A stretch of 64,000 nt of DNA, taken from positions 1-64,000 of IMG/VR virus record IMGVR_UViG_3300006919_000043; one strand, written 5' to 3'. Numbering within the stretch: the first letter of the stretch is position 1; each line of letters starts with the position of its first letter. The notes beneath the pieces were generated by a model. The model worked only from the letters and a program-made list of their open reading frames with translations, was not told where the DNA came from and did not search any database. This DNA comes from a virus. Positions 43,901 to 52,394 of the stretch are shown here, one piece after another. A program made the translations under genes and the position numbers.

Positions 43901-44281
43901 TGCGATAAGTCGTGCCGCTTCTTCTGTTCCTAAATTAAATGTTTTTGCTGGTATGGATGAACCGTTTGCTCTTGCTGTTGCGTTAGCCTCCGCCGCCCTT
44001 TTCAAATCAATCAACTGAAAGTTTGTTCCATTCCTGTTGTCCTCTCCATTAGTTTGACCAGCAGTGCTGTCATTTGCTAAAGGTGTTCTAATCAAGAAAT
44101 TAATACCCAACTGATTGGTTCCGTTCTTAGCGAATGTCATGTCGGTTGGATCTTCATACGCAGTATCGGGATAAGTGAAATGGAGGCTGAAATAACCACT
44201 GGCCGTAACACCATTGTCTGTTCCTACTGCTGTCAATTCAGCCGGAAACTCCCGCTTCATGAAAGACAGTCTTTCGCCCAT
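34928..44281 (-). CDS. giant tail protein with C-terminal hub-like region, 3117 aa
   Basis: ATG at 44281 follows GGTGAT and lies 5 nt after the previous stop; ATG 44305 lies inside the upstream gene. It is by far the largest gene. Residues ~550-1150 hold degenerate repeats of a short beta unit (variants of IGTISSI, IGTIPITNI, VGTVSSV after D-x-I-Y), a probable stack of small barrels. The C-terminal ~400 residues, with a helix (MLEMANHVIVEGERLAENEK) and a PGEIIAVDF turn, resemble baseplate hub proteins of the gp27/gp44 type. It probably builds the tail tip and side structures. The middle, rich in His, Asn and Gly, is not recognised. Confidence 0.65.
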   Translation of the reverse strand: MGERLSFMKREFPAELTAVGTDNGVTASGYFSLHFTYPDTAYEDPTDMTFAKNGTNQLGINFLIRTPLANDSTAGQTNGEDNRNGTNFQLIDLKRAAEANATARANGSSIPAKTFNLGTEEAARLIASHINSSRHRQIGQHSVSRYLRARYTKMSGNKQYGAYGSGIGNAPIKVWGAGLDVGQGVLQVSGNHVAGSTTTLTFNYGIGGYLSPNTSLYTLNNEYIGKIMEIQGGEIRFYEPIAVDLSNAQPVRGGLLRMLQIGTPNRRTFTGYNLNMPTDIPKRGTIRGNPNSPIQDDGGQPVSVYTLTYDGYEIDSETTISFNITKIETTTGVVGNVEHINIGSSQPVFLIDNETSEQHTVVVSWEQDTPTGGGYWGTANGGPIVQGLGVDLPVWHLTAKPMDGGNMGLPNVNADSRGAQPQTHSVGHGYSRFSIEGLNSCTMPDMPPPDMPFDGPNIMGSSEIDPYQWRGTNQADNAVINNDALYITDNEHGTELDTAGPFSTNCVVSANANITTGTSIPVLTPSTTIKAHFEDGDKIYNSDAVEIGTISSISEITPTGLRAVGPKNIDSSMNVGTHHYRTQGRTFNPNPSGNSHSVGDLSTIVADQEGGEANAVFNQGDEVRKDNDALIGTIPITNIVKRYAPGISNNGCLIYAESGNAIEPSSQQDINTIAVANTDPNLLFHEGERIYSTHTLYSTGVTVNSFNGSDTITVNTGFGTTDPTSAGQYGDRIKVGEPLYKVAGQTNILLGIVKSVNTTTIVLHSATNQGLANGQVLYTPAYIGTISEIQQTSYSRPLNAFMSQASMGLGAGTVVPQLSTTQLEFEPNTIMQDLRQIGVVPGAILETNTGTEVGTVSSVTKTRITLAEQNQIGLTIVPYQFGLRTRKTSQWTISLASNLSTSTHTYRMSGVENVNLRLTPGEPIYGESLTPQSLTFGDPANLENLTPGTNQTSLTKGMSLYKPTMDYENATSTLQSYTTEHATTNRHLVVKSSVGIKSIDNQTFGGDMELTDYVNRTVGNLGQLVDSQGKLYGVISGVLDERVVNGVTFSRLLFSSLVEDIPTDTLLFRATPTITLTQNVATTLRHGEMLFKGKETSKWKVAFEDGGVLDSRFSELRDGNADEHTEFTNMTTGDIDKHQALRQYSLKSGVLSTLTSTNGQPHLNAGYVHRPYRIVRDVNTEQIKGLQIPNEEMVFDSLPVVDDTGAQLILEGGSPFGTVIRDYNYKQSRIDPATKQETTLPSSPNSGIESNLQLRLPSQDEIPGNIIVYSGHDRVQAWRHLSWGMGGLSIPRPDKAGVIEAGLSPYSTIDEASQFDTNDMVLHFHPVRILHDTLTSKFGLDLNNTPGAKPSGTTRLFASHRLSDHVERGSVLDGNAGLAPYKLAHHRIRFGRQGHSFVTPMTVRGTPISMRRQLHRSSGSAYSLMFEAESENKHWGFQSANSNQGATSYYLDTLEVRGHSSNAGSFSADGLPHGEIKNNTLPRHHQYFGSAPKDNYDILFAPGQEHTNTEGAKEQQHFVQGVIGKELQNFGGYGNASHNAAVALDLATSRVVGNRHNAGEEFTLNGFIVSQYLLMGGRPQPSLQNFQKKESGGLQIRCTNTYYGHPAGWLQPRVGTELGTVPPLIAHDPDLVNASASPIPKRQVLASSSDFDRNAEHNDLALVKADGTNSGATPDAFLCTWLAEYSHPALFGTSREHYMTFRYRSAGMPKGINSPPLRGLMLRNANVEAGGNQQEGTPKVSMPFERLYAFQWLQNYGYNGLLAAGHGSVLGQRAAGAVLMGHDGINEAEGTLELRPHFSYYGYTRRKSRGEGIGDGLNPTKNILRSILDMDNSQNNDVWNEVTSVRNPMVAVDWSRRLPVRAFGFRSGSDALNMLAGKPNVDAVNQQKIQASGRFDGGIHDTMNKLPVGGDWQTSALNDGIHRTVPIGVVMSEHTNEAFDLQGYTRLSNDKWTPKERKVGMGRTLEIESLGMVSPKAMPAGIITAERTNKTDLTGANAKFLHAKVLNKGSDPISQATPKGNNLHINAHPTDNAQSSGDLIHYPANNWGRSLNMKDATGGTSAERGVMPIPLSEIADHRQVQSDLSPRLGMVVETNSERKDNKNEEYLVTSTKAVSLHSDLAVGQQFPLTPSYVTETVMSKNAGSSRTNASTFERTYGGPDGLGTNQRTSYPEWILNGKADLGSPTLSDTVSNFTEYIKDHWAVRGCGDLPPWGGVYILKREWLEYEENSNRVRSITPVGDISGALSNTGFNAPQSSATLQPVRKEAHYIMRMVRPLKVFGWSSRQQGGGIDLGQDGWLLGGFSTLSQTGNTHQPFTRDKRYGMFELNSNKTYGNIEPITASEDRSPVMTWPDGNNRNEVWHLIPSANMLQHFKSDAARRNQDGQLDTKIDARYSQSTHPGGGDIVSQTEVQTGLNYTNQFKRMRPYLRMANDEIAVRAQPDHTMTTLGSRTTIKVDAGNMLVVEDATGFPYSGSLVIIGLSGSLFYNSRDENHFFVYNSTGDCLSINDLSGREVIFGKNASITVKSTIANTYPSRHSLVVLPSFVDNAITMAGYEAEKWEATNTLNDTPISTALSYRALGHYEPSDFTMLTPQRFVLNDGNKEGSLSYIRKPGTGGLTTVYVDGKALSSNHFSPYLLDAARNRWRVSGAVDNTLKFRNLKENSLADSGISLDGYVRLAHYMSVGVRTSDAALMLLKDVEQTIAGADLLPYESVLSQKVVENALVTDLGGSMGGQSQEAYLNAHPSLYATVEHSSVFTDRDVNGVGLMEVLRTLSQFDDKQLVMDSNGIILYSNDAFVAKEKRLGTSSGPQNIEISAMLEMANHVIVEGERLAENEKVRSEIKDLEKIKQMGGTGNEEGVTRTSTNIVAGLTSNSVAKKMAKRIMNRSEQGASLIKVDGLVSASHIEPGEIIAVDFTNEGIKGLFAVFETTHDSTTGMTSMVIGQYEKGIEGLLADILSSLQTTSEKPTGEFSEQVSVSMSDTVRILSAQRILTRLVLNNRLLIGGRWRNTEQTSQLGAIGVKGGLTGVLKNGGINANTTPFIAVNGVDVRTRIKANDRVYLTDGQFVGVVAVDPVSVLQFTLTANNLVTIPDGAEFRVSSNRADPLGHSKSVFYEVR

Positions 44282-44285
44282 GTTA

Positions 44286-47200
44286 TCACCAAGTGTTCCT
44301 CGCATTATAGAGATTGGTGACTTGTTGTGATGTCATACCGTAATTCCACATAGCCATCTCACTAAGCACACCTTTCCAATATCTTGGGTCGTCATTACCA
44401 TTACCTGTGGTTCCTTTATAGTAACCCGGAAATGATGTCGGGTGCAAAAGATCTATACCAACACAGTGCATGTATGAGGCTTTACCAAAAAGACCACTTG
44501 CTAACGCATTACCGACACCAATAGTTTGTGGCAAGTGCCTTCCACTATCCAACCCTAACGGTTCCGATAAAGTCCACGGTGCATCTGCTGGAATTGCGCC
44601 GTTAACATAAAGGATAGCCTGTGCTGATGTCGGACTTCTTGTGATAACTATGTGTTGATATTCGTCTTTTGGTCTATCAGTTATTTCGGCTGATAGCCTA
44701 ACAGTGGTGCCGTTAGTATGCGGTGTCATTACTATAACACGATAAGAAAATACCCCACTTGAAGAACCCTGCTTTGAAAGTATTGACACACCTAACCCTT
44801 TGTAATCGGTTGCCCCTGTGTTAATAAAACCGTGATACACCGGACCGTTACCCCATGCTTGATTAGACCAATTGCCAGTGTTACCCGGCTTGAAAAAGAA
44901 AGAAAAGGTATATTGTGATTCCGTATTGTCAACCCATTCTCTTTGCATGGGCACTAAACTTGGCACTTGAACCGTGTTAGAATTATTATTCGTTACCAAG
45001 TCTTTGTCGTGCAAAGCAATTGCGAATGCTGATGTGTGACCGTTGGATAACACCCCTTTACAACTCGGATCTGCTGTTGGTCCGGCCACTAATGCAACAC
45101 TGTCGCTTCGATTGACATACACTTTAGAGCCATGAATTGTGTCTATGGCTAACTTCTTTCTTGCCTGTGGCTGTCCTAATTCCTCTTGGCTCATTGGCAA
45201 ATACCAAACACATGTATTCCTTGCATCTAATTTATTGGCGGCATCGGGCAAAGCCCCAGTGACAACTGTGTTCACTTGATGGTGCATCCCACGATATGTG
45301 TTGGAATTTACAGTATCTTCATTCTTCAACTCACTAAAGTCAAGCACTGCGGCTGATGTTTGCACACCTTCTAAGTTTTGGAAACCACTGTGCCCAGCCG
45401 GACCTTTAGAATAGTGGTGTGTATAGAAGTCGCTGTAATCATTATCGGTTCCGTCGCTAATGTCGAATGTTACGCCAGTGTGCCCACCACCAAAGAATAG
45501 AATACCATTAGCATCAACAAGTGGGTTCAATAGTTTGATAGGCACTTCTTTCAATGCCCCTGTGTTATCGTAAAACAAATCTTTCCACTTCTTGCCTAAT
45601 GTTTTATCCAAAGGCTGTGTATTGAACAAACCAATACAAGAACCAACTCCGGAAACTTTGCTGGGTGGGTTGTTTTGAACACCTGTAACTATACCATCAA
45701 ACTCTCCTAAATATTCATTATCAACTAAAATCAACGCTTTACGCTCTCTTGTAATTTTTCCTTTGATTCTATACAATATATCCAGTGCTTTGCGCTCAAC
45801 CATGAGAGTCGGTTGCGATTCGGGGTCATACAACGGCATTGGATTGCCATTTTCAAATTTCGGCAAAGCCACTGTATTGAAACTAAACTCTTGTCCTACA
45901 CCTTCATAGGTGCGAAGATTGTTGTCGCTATCACTTACTGCCCCATGCACACCGCCTTGAAATGTGGTTATTGGTATATGCGTTTCTCCATCCATTCCTA
46001 ACGGTAATGGCGCAGGGAATGAACCTGCTTGATAAGAACGGCTGTTGGTAGCCAATAGTCCACCATGCCCTACTGCTTGTATTGGCCTATATGGGTATGG
46101 GCTGTTGTTATTCAACCACACTGCAAAATTTCGCCCCGATGCACCCGGCACGGTGCTATGAATTACAATTGACAATCCTTCTTCACCATCCCTGCTTTCA
46201 ACACCTTGTCCTAAGAATGCTCTCAAATACCCCATGTGAGAGCCAGTGTCAACACTTGCTGGTGCGTCATGATTACCTTTTGCGTTAGTGAACAATGGCG
46301 GTGGGTCGAATGCACTACCGCCCTGTAAATTCTTTGCGTTAGGATGTCCGGCTTGGTTTATGCGCCTTATCAATTCATTAACAGCATCTTCAAACTTGCT
46401 TACCGTTCCAGCACTTGCTACATCACCTAATTTAATCTTCATTGGCCTAACCCAATCAAGACTAATGCCGTCGCTTCTTTTACCTTTTAATGACAAATAA
46501 CCACTGCGGCATTCAACGGGCGGAACCAATGGTTTGGTATCTTGCGAATATAGATAATGTCCGGGGTCGAAGGCGAAACCCTCCATATTCGGACCATCAT
46601 ATATTAATACGGTATTTGGGTCATTGGGATCGAGATGTATTCCGCTTCTATCCACCACACCGTTTGTTGTTGTTTTACCAAGTGCAAATGTTTTTTCTAA
46701 CGGTCCAATAAAAGACTGTGCTACGGTGCTTTCCGTGCTGTTCGCACCTACTGGACCAGCGTTTAGTGCGCTAAAAGTGCCTTCAAGCAAAGTGTTAGTA
46801 TTAGGAATAACATAATTAAGTGGCGGAAAACCTACTCCAATACCACCTGCGTTAGTCAACCAACTACCCATAACAACAGGCAATCCAGCCGTAATAATAC
46901 TCTTCAACCCAGCATAATTTAAGTTATCATCATCAAAGTCTTGGTATGCGTTAAAGTATAATCTGCTTTCGGTGCCGACTGTTAGTGCTTGATGTATGTG
47001 TAATCGTATGCCTTTTTCACTGATGATGCCCTCCCCTACGGTTACTACAAAACCCGTATTGTCAAATGGTTCTGTTGCTAAGGGGGCAGTGACATAATTC
47101 CCACTGGTAGTGCCGTCAAATCCACCTTCTCCATGCAAATTGCCTTGTATGAAAGGTAAGATTGAGTCAACTAAAAGGTATGTGCCAAAGTGCGAAAAGT

Positions 47201-49613
47201 CGGCATTGTTGTTACCTCCACCAAGCACAACTTGTGTGTCGCTGGCCGCACCACTGTATGATGCGGCACGGGTGAAAGTGGATGATGATTCACGCATGGC
47301 TCTTATCCAAAAACCACTTACAACTTCATTGATGGTTAATGCTTGGACTTTATTTTTAGCCCCCCAATCAATAGCGTTTCGGCTTTCATAGTCTTTCATC
47401 TGTGGTCTATTCATAGCCGTCATTGTGGCATCCAACACCAATTCCATAGATCTGTTAGCGGGTAATGGTGAACGCTTTTTAGTGCTGGTCGCTAAACGCT
47501 GTTCAACATCGAAAAACATTGATGGGAATAGTGGCAACTCAACTAAAGCACGGGTGGATGCGTAATAGGTTGATGTTTGCTTATCATTTCGCACCGATGG
47601 GTTATCCGCACCAATCACCTTATCTTTCCATACAGGCAAGAAAGAATGCTCGGTTCTATCGGGCTTGATGTCAATACCACCTTGCCCTAACCCAGCCATC
47701 GTTAGGCTCACTGACGGTGAACCCAAATCACCTATCTCCTTGATAGCATACCCATCAGTCAATCCAAAATCTCTTTCGGCTATTCTATCTGTTATGTCCA
47801 TCAATTGTGATTTACCACGAATTAATACACCACCAGTGTTAGACTCACTGTTTGGTGCTATTTCCTCAACACGCCCTTTCATTGTAAGCAACTTGACTTG
47901 ACATACATGTGGACTATCGCTATTTTGTGTAGTGGAAAGCGATTTGAGAATACCACTTCGTTTGCGGTTCTTGGGGTGTATTAATAATAAATTCAAATCA
48001 TTATCTTTAACATTGTCAATGATGTCAAATTGTTCAAAGGCTACTGCTCTTACGGATGTTCGGGTTCTATTTATGGGTTGAACAGGGTGATTGCCGTCAA
48101 CATTACCCGTTGCGGCTGGCACTTTTTCTTTCTTAGGTGAAAGAACGGACAGTGTATGATATGACGATTCACTTTTCTTTACCGGACTAATGGTATTTGC
48201 TATCGCTTTCGGTCGCCCGTATGCACTAAACTTAGGATTCAGTTTTACATCTCTTTGGTTTTGAAAGAAAAAACTGTCGTAAATAATTGTGTGAGGGCAA
48301 TTAGATATGTCAATGAATGGAGAAAGTGTTTGGTCGCCTGTTGGGTTGACCCTCATAACATGGTCTTGAGGGGGCTTGTTGAAATTTGCGGAGGGTAACG
48401 ATATAAGCCCACCGGGTGCTTCGATGCGAAGAATATCGGGCAACGGTATTGTTGATTCAGGATCGGTTGGGTCGCCCCCGTCTGCGATAAAACGGGCATC
48501 TGTGAACGGTCGTTTCAACCAATCAGCAAGTGTTCTATTGCGGATTGCTTGTGTTGAAGTATCTGTAAAAACAGTGTTTGAGTCCGGCACTGTCTTTTCG
48601 ACAATCAACCAAGATGGTCTTTTCTTGTAAAAACGCTGTGAAGAATTGATACTTACGATGTCATTATGAGCATTTTGAAACTGTGTCCATATTGTTGGGT
48701 CAACAATTGTTAGCCAATCCGGTGCATCTTTGTATGCGGCCATCACTTCACCGGTCAAATCTATGGCATTGTAGTGAACCTCAACCACTTTTGGCAAACC
48801 GCCTCCAAATTGACATTCATCGGGAATAAATATTTTGGCGATTCTTGACTTCTTTTCGGGTGTCAAGTGTCGTATGTATTCTTGGTTTGTGGGTTTTGTT
48901 GGGTCGTTTGTGTCAAACAACGCAGTGTGTTCTGTGTCAAGACCCTTTAACAAAAACGGCCTTATGTCCTCAACAGCGATTGCCAAAATCGAATCAGCAG
49001 TGCTTGAAGGATAACTACCGGTTTGGTCGGTAAGTCCTTGACCACCCTGCACAATTATTGATGAAGCATTCTGTCCATTGAGGCTTTCATAACTTGATAC
49101 AATACTTTCAGTAATCACATCTAAAGCCTCTCCTTGATATACTGTTTCAGTAACATTGATTTTATCGTTTAATGAAACAACACTACCAATAGAAGCATCT
49201 TCATAGGTTGACTCAAATCTATCAGCAATACCTTGAACCGTGCGTGTAACCACTTCTTTGTTAGGCTGGGGTAATTGTGCTAAGAAAAAGTGCCCTTCGA
49301 CCTTATTGTATGTGGTGAAACCACATTGTCCGGCAAAATCGCTAACTGGTTCGGGTAATGTCGTAGCCATACTAAAAGCCGAACCTTCACCAGCCCGCCT
49401 TTGTTGGTTGCCCCCATCAACTCCACCCCAATTCAAACCTTGACCCGGTCGTGGTTCTTCGGGTCTTTCGGGTTCTTCGGGTGGTCTTTCGGGTTCTTCG
49501 GGTGGCCTTTCCGGTTCTTCTTCTCTCGGCCTTTCCGGTTCTTCTTCGGGCGGTCTTTCCGGTTCTTCTTCTCTTGGCCTTTCCGGATCTTCTTCATGCT
49601 CATGCTCGGACAT
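44286..49613 (-). CDS. large tail fibre-like protein with charged repeat and lectin-like end, 1775 aa
   Basis: The start is ATG 49613, overlapping the upstream stop (TGATG) after GGGGGA; ATG 49625 lies inside the gene before. Residues ~9-56 are an EPERPxEE repeat, probably an extended charged stalk. Then comes a very long beta-rich body. The last ~230 residues look like a concanavalin/LamG sandwich (YTFSFFFKP early, ILYVNGAIP in the middle, LSEMAMWNYGMTSQQVTNLY at the end), a fold that often binds sugars. It is a candidate for host surface binding. Confidence 0.62.
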   Translation of the reverse strand: MSEHEHEEDPERPREEEPERPPEEEPERPREEEPERPPEEPERPPEEPERPEEPRPGQGLNWGGVDGGNQQRRAGEGSAFSMATTLPEPVSDFAGQCGFTTYNKVEGHFFLAQLPQPNKEVVTRTVQGIADRFESTYEDASIGSVVSLNDKINVTETVYQGEALDVITESIVSSYESLNGQNASSIIVQGGQGLTDQTGSYPSSTADSILAIAVEDIRPFLLKGLDTEHTALFDTNDPTKPTNQEYIRHLTPEKKSRIAKIFIPDECQFGGGLPKVVEVHYNAIDLTGEVMAAYKDAPDWLTIVDPTIWTQFQNAHNDIVSINSSQRFYKKRPSWLIVEKTVPDSNTVFTDTSTQAIRNRTLADWLKRPFTDARFIADGGDPTDPESTIPLPDILRIEAPGGLISLPSANFNKPPQDHVMRVNPTGDQTLSPFIDISNCPHTIIYDSFFFQNQRDVKLNPKFSAYGRPKAIANTISPVKKSESSYHTLSVLSPKKEKVPAATGNVDGNHPVQPINRTRTSVRAVAFEQFDIIDNVKDNDLNLLLIHPKNRKRSGILKSLSTTQNSDSPHVCQVKLLTMKGRVEEIAPNSESNTGGVLIRGKSQLMDITDRIAERDFGLTDGYAIKEIGDLGSPSVSLTMAGLGQGGIDIKPDRTEHSFLPVWKDKVIGADNPSVRNDKQTSTYYASTRALVELPLFPSMFFDVEQRLATSTKKRSPLPANRSMELVLDATMTAMNRPQMKDYESRNAIDWGAKNKVQALTINEVVSGFWIRAMRESSSTFTRAASYSGAASDTQVVLGGGNNNADFSHFGTYLLVDSILPFIQGNLHGEGGFDGTTSGNYVTAPLATEPFDNTGFVVTVGEGIISEKGIRLHIHQALTVGTESRLYFNAYQDFDDDNLNYAGLKSIITAGLPVVMGSWLTNAGGIGVGFPPLNYVIPNTNTLLEGTFSALNAGPVGANSTESTVAQSFIGPLEKTFALGKTTTNGVVDRSGIHLDPNDPNTVLIYDGPNMEGFAFDPGHYLYSQDTKPLVPPVECRSGYLSLKGKRSDGISLDWVRPMKIKLGDVASAGTVSKFEDAVNELIRRINQAGHPNAKNLQGGSAFDPPPLFTNAKGNHDAPASVDTGSHMGYLRAFLGQGVESRDGEEGLSIVIHSTVPGASGRNFAVWLNNNSPYPYRPIQAVGHGGLLATNSRSYQAGSFPAPLPLGMDGETHIPITTFQGGVHGAVSDSDNNLRTYEGVGQEFSFNTVALPKFENGNPMPLYDPESQPTLMVERKALDILYRIKGKITRERKALILVDNEYLGEFDGIVTGVQNNPPSKVSGVGSCIGLFNTQPLDKTLGKKWKDLFYDNTGALKEVPIKLLNPLVDANGILFFGGGHTGVTFDISDGTDNDYSDFYTHHYSKGPAGHSGFQNLEGVQTSAAVLDFSELKNEDTVNSNTYRGMHHQVNTVVTGALPDAANKLDARNTCVWYLPMSQEELGQPQARKKLAIDTIHGSKVYVNRSDSVALVAGPTADPSCKGVLSNGHTSAFAIALHDKDLVTNNNSNTVQVPSLVPMQREWVDNTESQYTFSFFFKPGNTGNWSNQAWGNGPVYHGFINTGATDYKGLGVSILSKQGSSSGVFSYRVIVMTPHTNGTTVRLSAEITDRPKDEYQHIVITRSPTSAQAILYVNGAIPADAPWTLSEPLGLDSGRHLPQTIGVGNALASGLFGKASYMHCVGIDLLHPTSFPGYYKGTTGNGNDDPRYWKGVLSEMAMWNYGMTSQQVTNLYNARNTW
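49446..49589 (-). repeat. EPERP-coding tandem repeat
   Basis: Six imperfect copies of a 21-24 nt unit coding EPERPxEE (residues 9-56 of the 1775-aa protein). On the plus strand it reads as repeated GGTTCTTC and GGTCTTTC words. Unit number probably varies between related viruses by slippage. Not a CRISPR: units are contiguous and in frame. Confidence 0.7.
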
Positions 49614-52390
49614 CAAATCCCCCACTTATCTTCAATGTATTGTCTTACATCTGCTATCTCAACATTAGTCAATTCCTTTTTGTAAAACAAAATTTCATGA
49701 ATTAAAAAGCCACTTGGGGCAGTGCCTTGAAAGCCAAATTCTCCCCTTCCCCTGCTGGCAATAGAACCAAATAAGTTTATTCCAGCATTAAATACTTCGG
49801 AGAATGATTGAGGGTTTCCTGTCGGCCAATTGCCTTGCGGATCTTCTAAAACAGGGTGAAACTTAAATTTACTTTGACCGGGATTGCCAGCAAAAAAAGC
49901 ATTAAAAACTGCCGGATTACCACCTGCTTCGGTATAAAAACGCCATTCACCGGAAAGATTTGTTTGTTGTGGATTACACCGAATAGCGACCATTGTTGGT
50001 GTTCCGGCTACTGGTGTTCCAGCCGATGGTAATGCAACCGGACCGAAACCATCAGTCGTCAAGTCCGGACCTGCGTTAGCGTTAGGAAATCCAGCGTTTA
50101 TTTGCTGGGTTCTCGCACTCAAATCGGGCGTTGTGGAATTATGGAGATTTGACGGTGTTTGGTCGCTGTAAGGCGATGGTGTTATGACAAAAATGAATGT
50201 GTATTCACCGTTGGTGTGATTTACTTCATGGTGAAATGCACTAAACTGTTGCTTTCCTTGAGGCACTAACGCAGGGAGGCTTGGAATATAGCCATAATAG
50301 CCATTTGGATTATTGGGATCGAACGGTGTCATACCAAATCTGCTACCAAACTTGTTTATCCAACCACTAAGCGCACCTGCACCCCTTCTAATTCTCGGTG
50401 GGATCCACATTAATGGGTTTTCATCGGGTTGTAGTGGTGGATTTTCTTCGGAAAATTCATCCGCCCATGCTGAAAGCATCTCATTACTGTGTAAAAAAGG
50501 CACATTAGGTTGTCCGTTTTGATTACTGGTGTAATCGCTTAACGCCGCCGCTTTGAGCGAACCCAATCCGTTAGTGGAGGGGTTGTTAGGCACAAAGATC
50601 CACGGAAACATAAACATTGGACCGGAATAGAACACTACTTCGGGGTGAAGCGTTGATTTGCTTTTCCACCATGATACTTCATTTACTTGCTTTAGAACAG
50701 TTTGACCTTGAGCGTCAAACATATATCGTGGGTCATTACCGTCTAACCAAAGAATCAACTCATCCATAAAAGGTGCGGTGACATCGGCAGGGTTGAATAT
50801 ACCAGTCTGTGCTGTCGGGGTTGTCCTATTTGCTTCCGTGTTTCGTGATGTTTTACTGACCCAATACGCATCGTTTCCAAAGCCCGACTTATCAGTAAAG
50901 AATTGACCTTGAGTAAATCTCGCTCTTGTCATTTGGCCTTTCTTTCTCAACTTACCACCGTTGTCAATAATCAAATCGCCATTACCTAATGTGAACCAAA
51001 CAAGTGTGTTATCGGTATGCTCAAACAAGAAGCCTTGAGTATGAGGTTCAGCATCGGTATCAGCATCACGCAATATACTGTTTTGCACAATTACCAATCC
51101 ATTAAGAAAATCCAGTGCTACGATTCTCACCCTTTCGATAGGATTTCCTATTGGCTCTAACGATATTCCACCATCGGTATCATCATCAATAGGGTTGTAA
51201 GAATATGAAGTGAAGGGCAAACCGGTGATAGGGTCGGTGCCCGATGTGTTGACTATTGCATTTAGGTTGGTCACTGGCAAACCATCTGTATGATAAGTGG
51301 CCTTTGTCACAATGGTGCCGATGTCTAAAATTTTACTGTTCCACCAAGTTTGAAGCGGCAATTCTTCGACGGGTATTTTCAACAAGTAAGATGCAATCAA
51401 TTCTAAAGCGGTGGCTTTGCCGGAAAAATGATTTCTTATTTTGAATGTTCCATAGTCCATACCTGTGGCTAAAGATATGGGGTTGGTTATCGGCTGTGTT
51501 ACTGATATATTGGTGAAGTCGTAAGCCACGCATACCATCGGTATTGGCATATTGCTATCCTCATCACCTGCCCCATCAACAAGTGGTGTGCTAAAAGCCG
51601 GTGCTTTGTTATTGTAAAAATACAAGTCCGGAACATCAATTTCATCTTCAAAATCCCATAGTCCTATCGTATCTTGTGTTTTAGTAAATGGTTGTAAATT
51701 CGGTGCAACAATACCCCTGCTAATACGGACACTTTCAATAATTCCTCTATACTGTCCTCCTGTTCCACCAATGTAAAGATCTGATGAGAAAGACTGTGTG
51801 GTTCGTGTTTCTCCGCCAAAATCCAATTCACCAAACAACTCACCGTTGACAAATACTCTTAGCCCATCCCCTGTAAATTGAGCATTGATGTAATACATTG
51901 GGTTTTCACTTAAAGCCAAATCATGGGGCATAGTGCCCCCATTGTTGTAACCGACTACACTATATTGGTCTGTTCTTGGCGACCAAAGGTGCGGAATTGT
52001 TAATGTTTCAGTGACTTCATTATTCCCAGCGTTTCGTGTCAAAACACTGAAAATAAGATTATCGCTTTGTCGTATGCTACCGAATTTCAGTGTATAGCAA
52101 CCCTCTTTATGCACTATGACACCACCACTATCGGGTATAACATAGGCTTCTATGGTAAATGCACCAATCAAATTGTTTAGCGGATTACCTTCGTTTGGTA
52201 TGTGTCTTTGTCCTATCTTTGGCTCATCGCTGTTATACGAAGTAACCTTGTTAGTCAAGCCCTTTTTTTCCGGATGGCGACTTGAAAATAAATCAACACC
52301 GGTTTCTCTAAATGACCCAGTGGGAACCACTATACCATCGGTATAACCGTTTAGCCTAACGGCCTGTGTTTTTACCTTCTCCACCGCCAT
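49613..52390 (-). CDS. tail fibre/adhesin with two lectin-like domains, 925 aa
   Basis: ATG at 52390. Residues ~70-235 look like one LamG/concanavalin sandwich (FTIEAYVIPD, then LRVFVNGELFGELDF and GIIESVRISRG). The C terminus (~790-925) looks like a second one, ending in IHEILFYKKELTNVEIADVR, a closing helix common in such domains. The middle (~280-700) is not recognised. Its place after the tape measure and distal tail genes, before the largest fibre genes, fits a receptor-binding protein. Confidence 0.6.
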   Translation of the reverse strand: MAVEKVKTQAVRLNGYTDGIVVPTGSFRETGVDLFSSRHPEKKGLTNKVTSYNSDEPKIGQRHIPNEGNPLNNLIGAFTIEAYVIPDSGGVIVHKEGCYTLKFGSIRQSDNLIFSVLTRNAGNNEVTETLTIPHLWSPRTDQYSVVGYNNGGTMPHDLALSENPMYYINAQFTGDGLRVFVNGELFGELDFGGETRTTQSFSSDLYIGGTGGQYRGIIESVRISRGIVAPNLQPFTKTQDTIGLWDFEDEIDVPDLYFYNNKAPAFSTPLVDGAGDEDSNMPIPMVCVAYDFTNISVTQPITNPISLATGMDYGTFKIRNHFSGKATALELIASYLLKIPVEELPLQTWWNSKILDIGTIVTKATYHTDGLPVTNLNAIVNTSGTDPITGLPFTSYSYNPIDDDTDGGISLEPIGNPIERVRIVALDFLNGLVIVQNSILRDADTDAEPHTQGFLFEHTDNTLVWFTLGNGDLIIDNGGKLRKKGQMTRARFTQGQFFTDKSGFGNDAYWVSKTSRNTEANRTTPTAQTGIFNPADVTAPFMDELILWLDGNDPRYMFDAQGQTVLKQVNEVSWWKSKSTLHPEVVFYSGPMFMFPWIFVPNNPSTNGLGSLKAAALSDYTSNQNGQPNVPFLHSNEMLSAWADEFSEENPPLQPDENPLMWIPPRIRRGAGALSGWINKFGSRFGMTPFDPNNPNGYYGYIPSLPALVPQGKQQFSAFHHEVNHTNGEYTFIFVITPSPYSDQTPSNLHNSTTPDLSARTQQINAGFPNANAGPDLTTDGFGPVALPSAGTPVAGTPTMVAIRCNPQQTNLSGEWRFYTEAGGNPAVFNAFFAGNPGQSKFKFHPVLEDPQGNWPTGNPQSFSEVFNAGINLFGSIASRGRGEFGFQGTAPSGFLIHEILFYKKELTNVEIADVRQYIEDKWGI

Positions 52391-52394
52391 ATCA

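Noticed and set aside
49446-49589. Repeat arrays at 49.5 kb and 62.5 kb as CRISPR
   Set aside because: The units are contiguous, in frame and code for charged protein repeats; there are no spacers.
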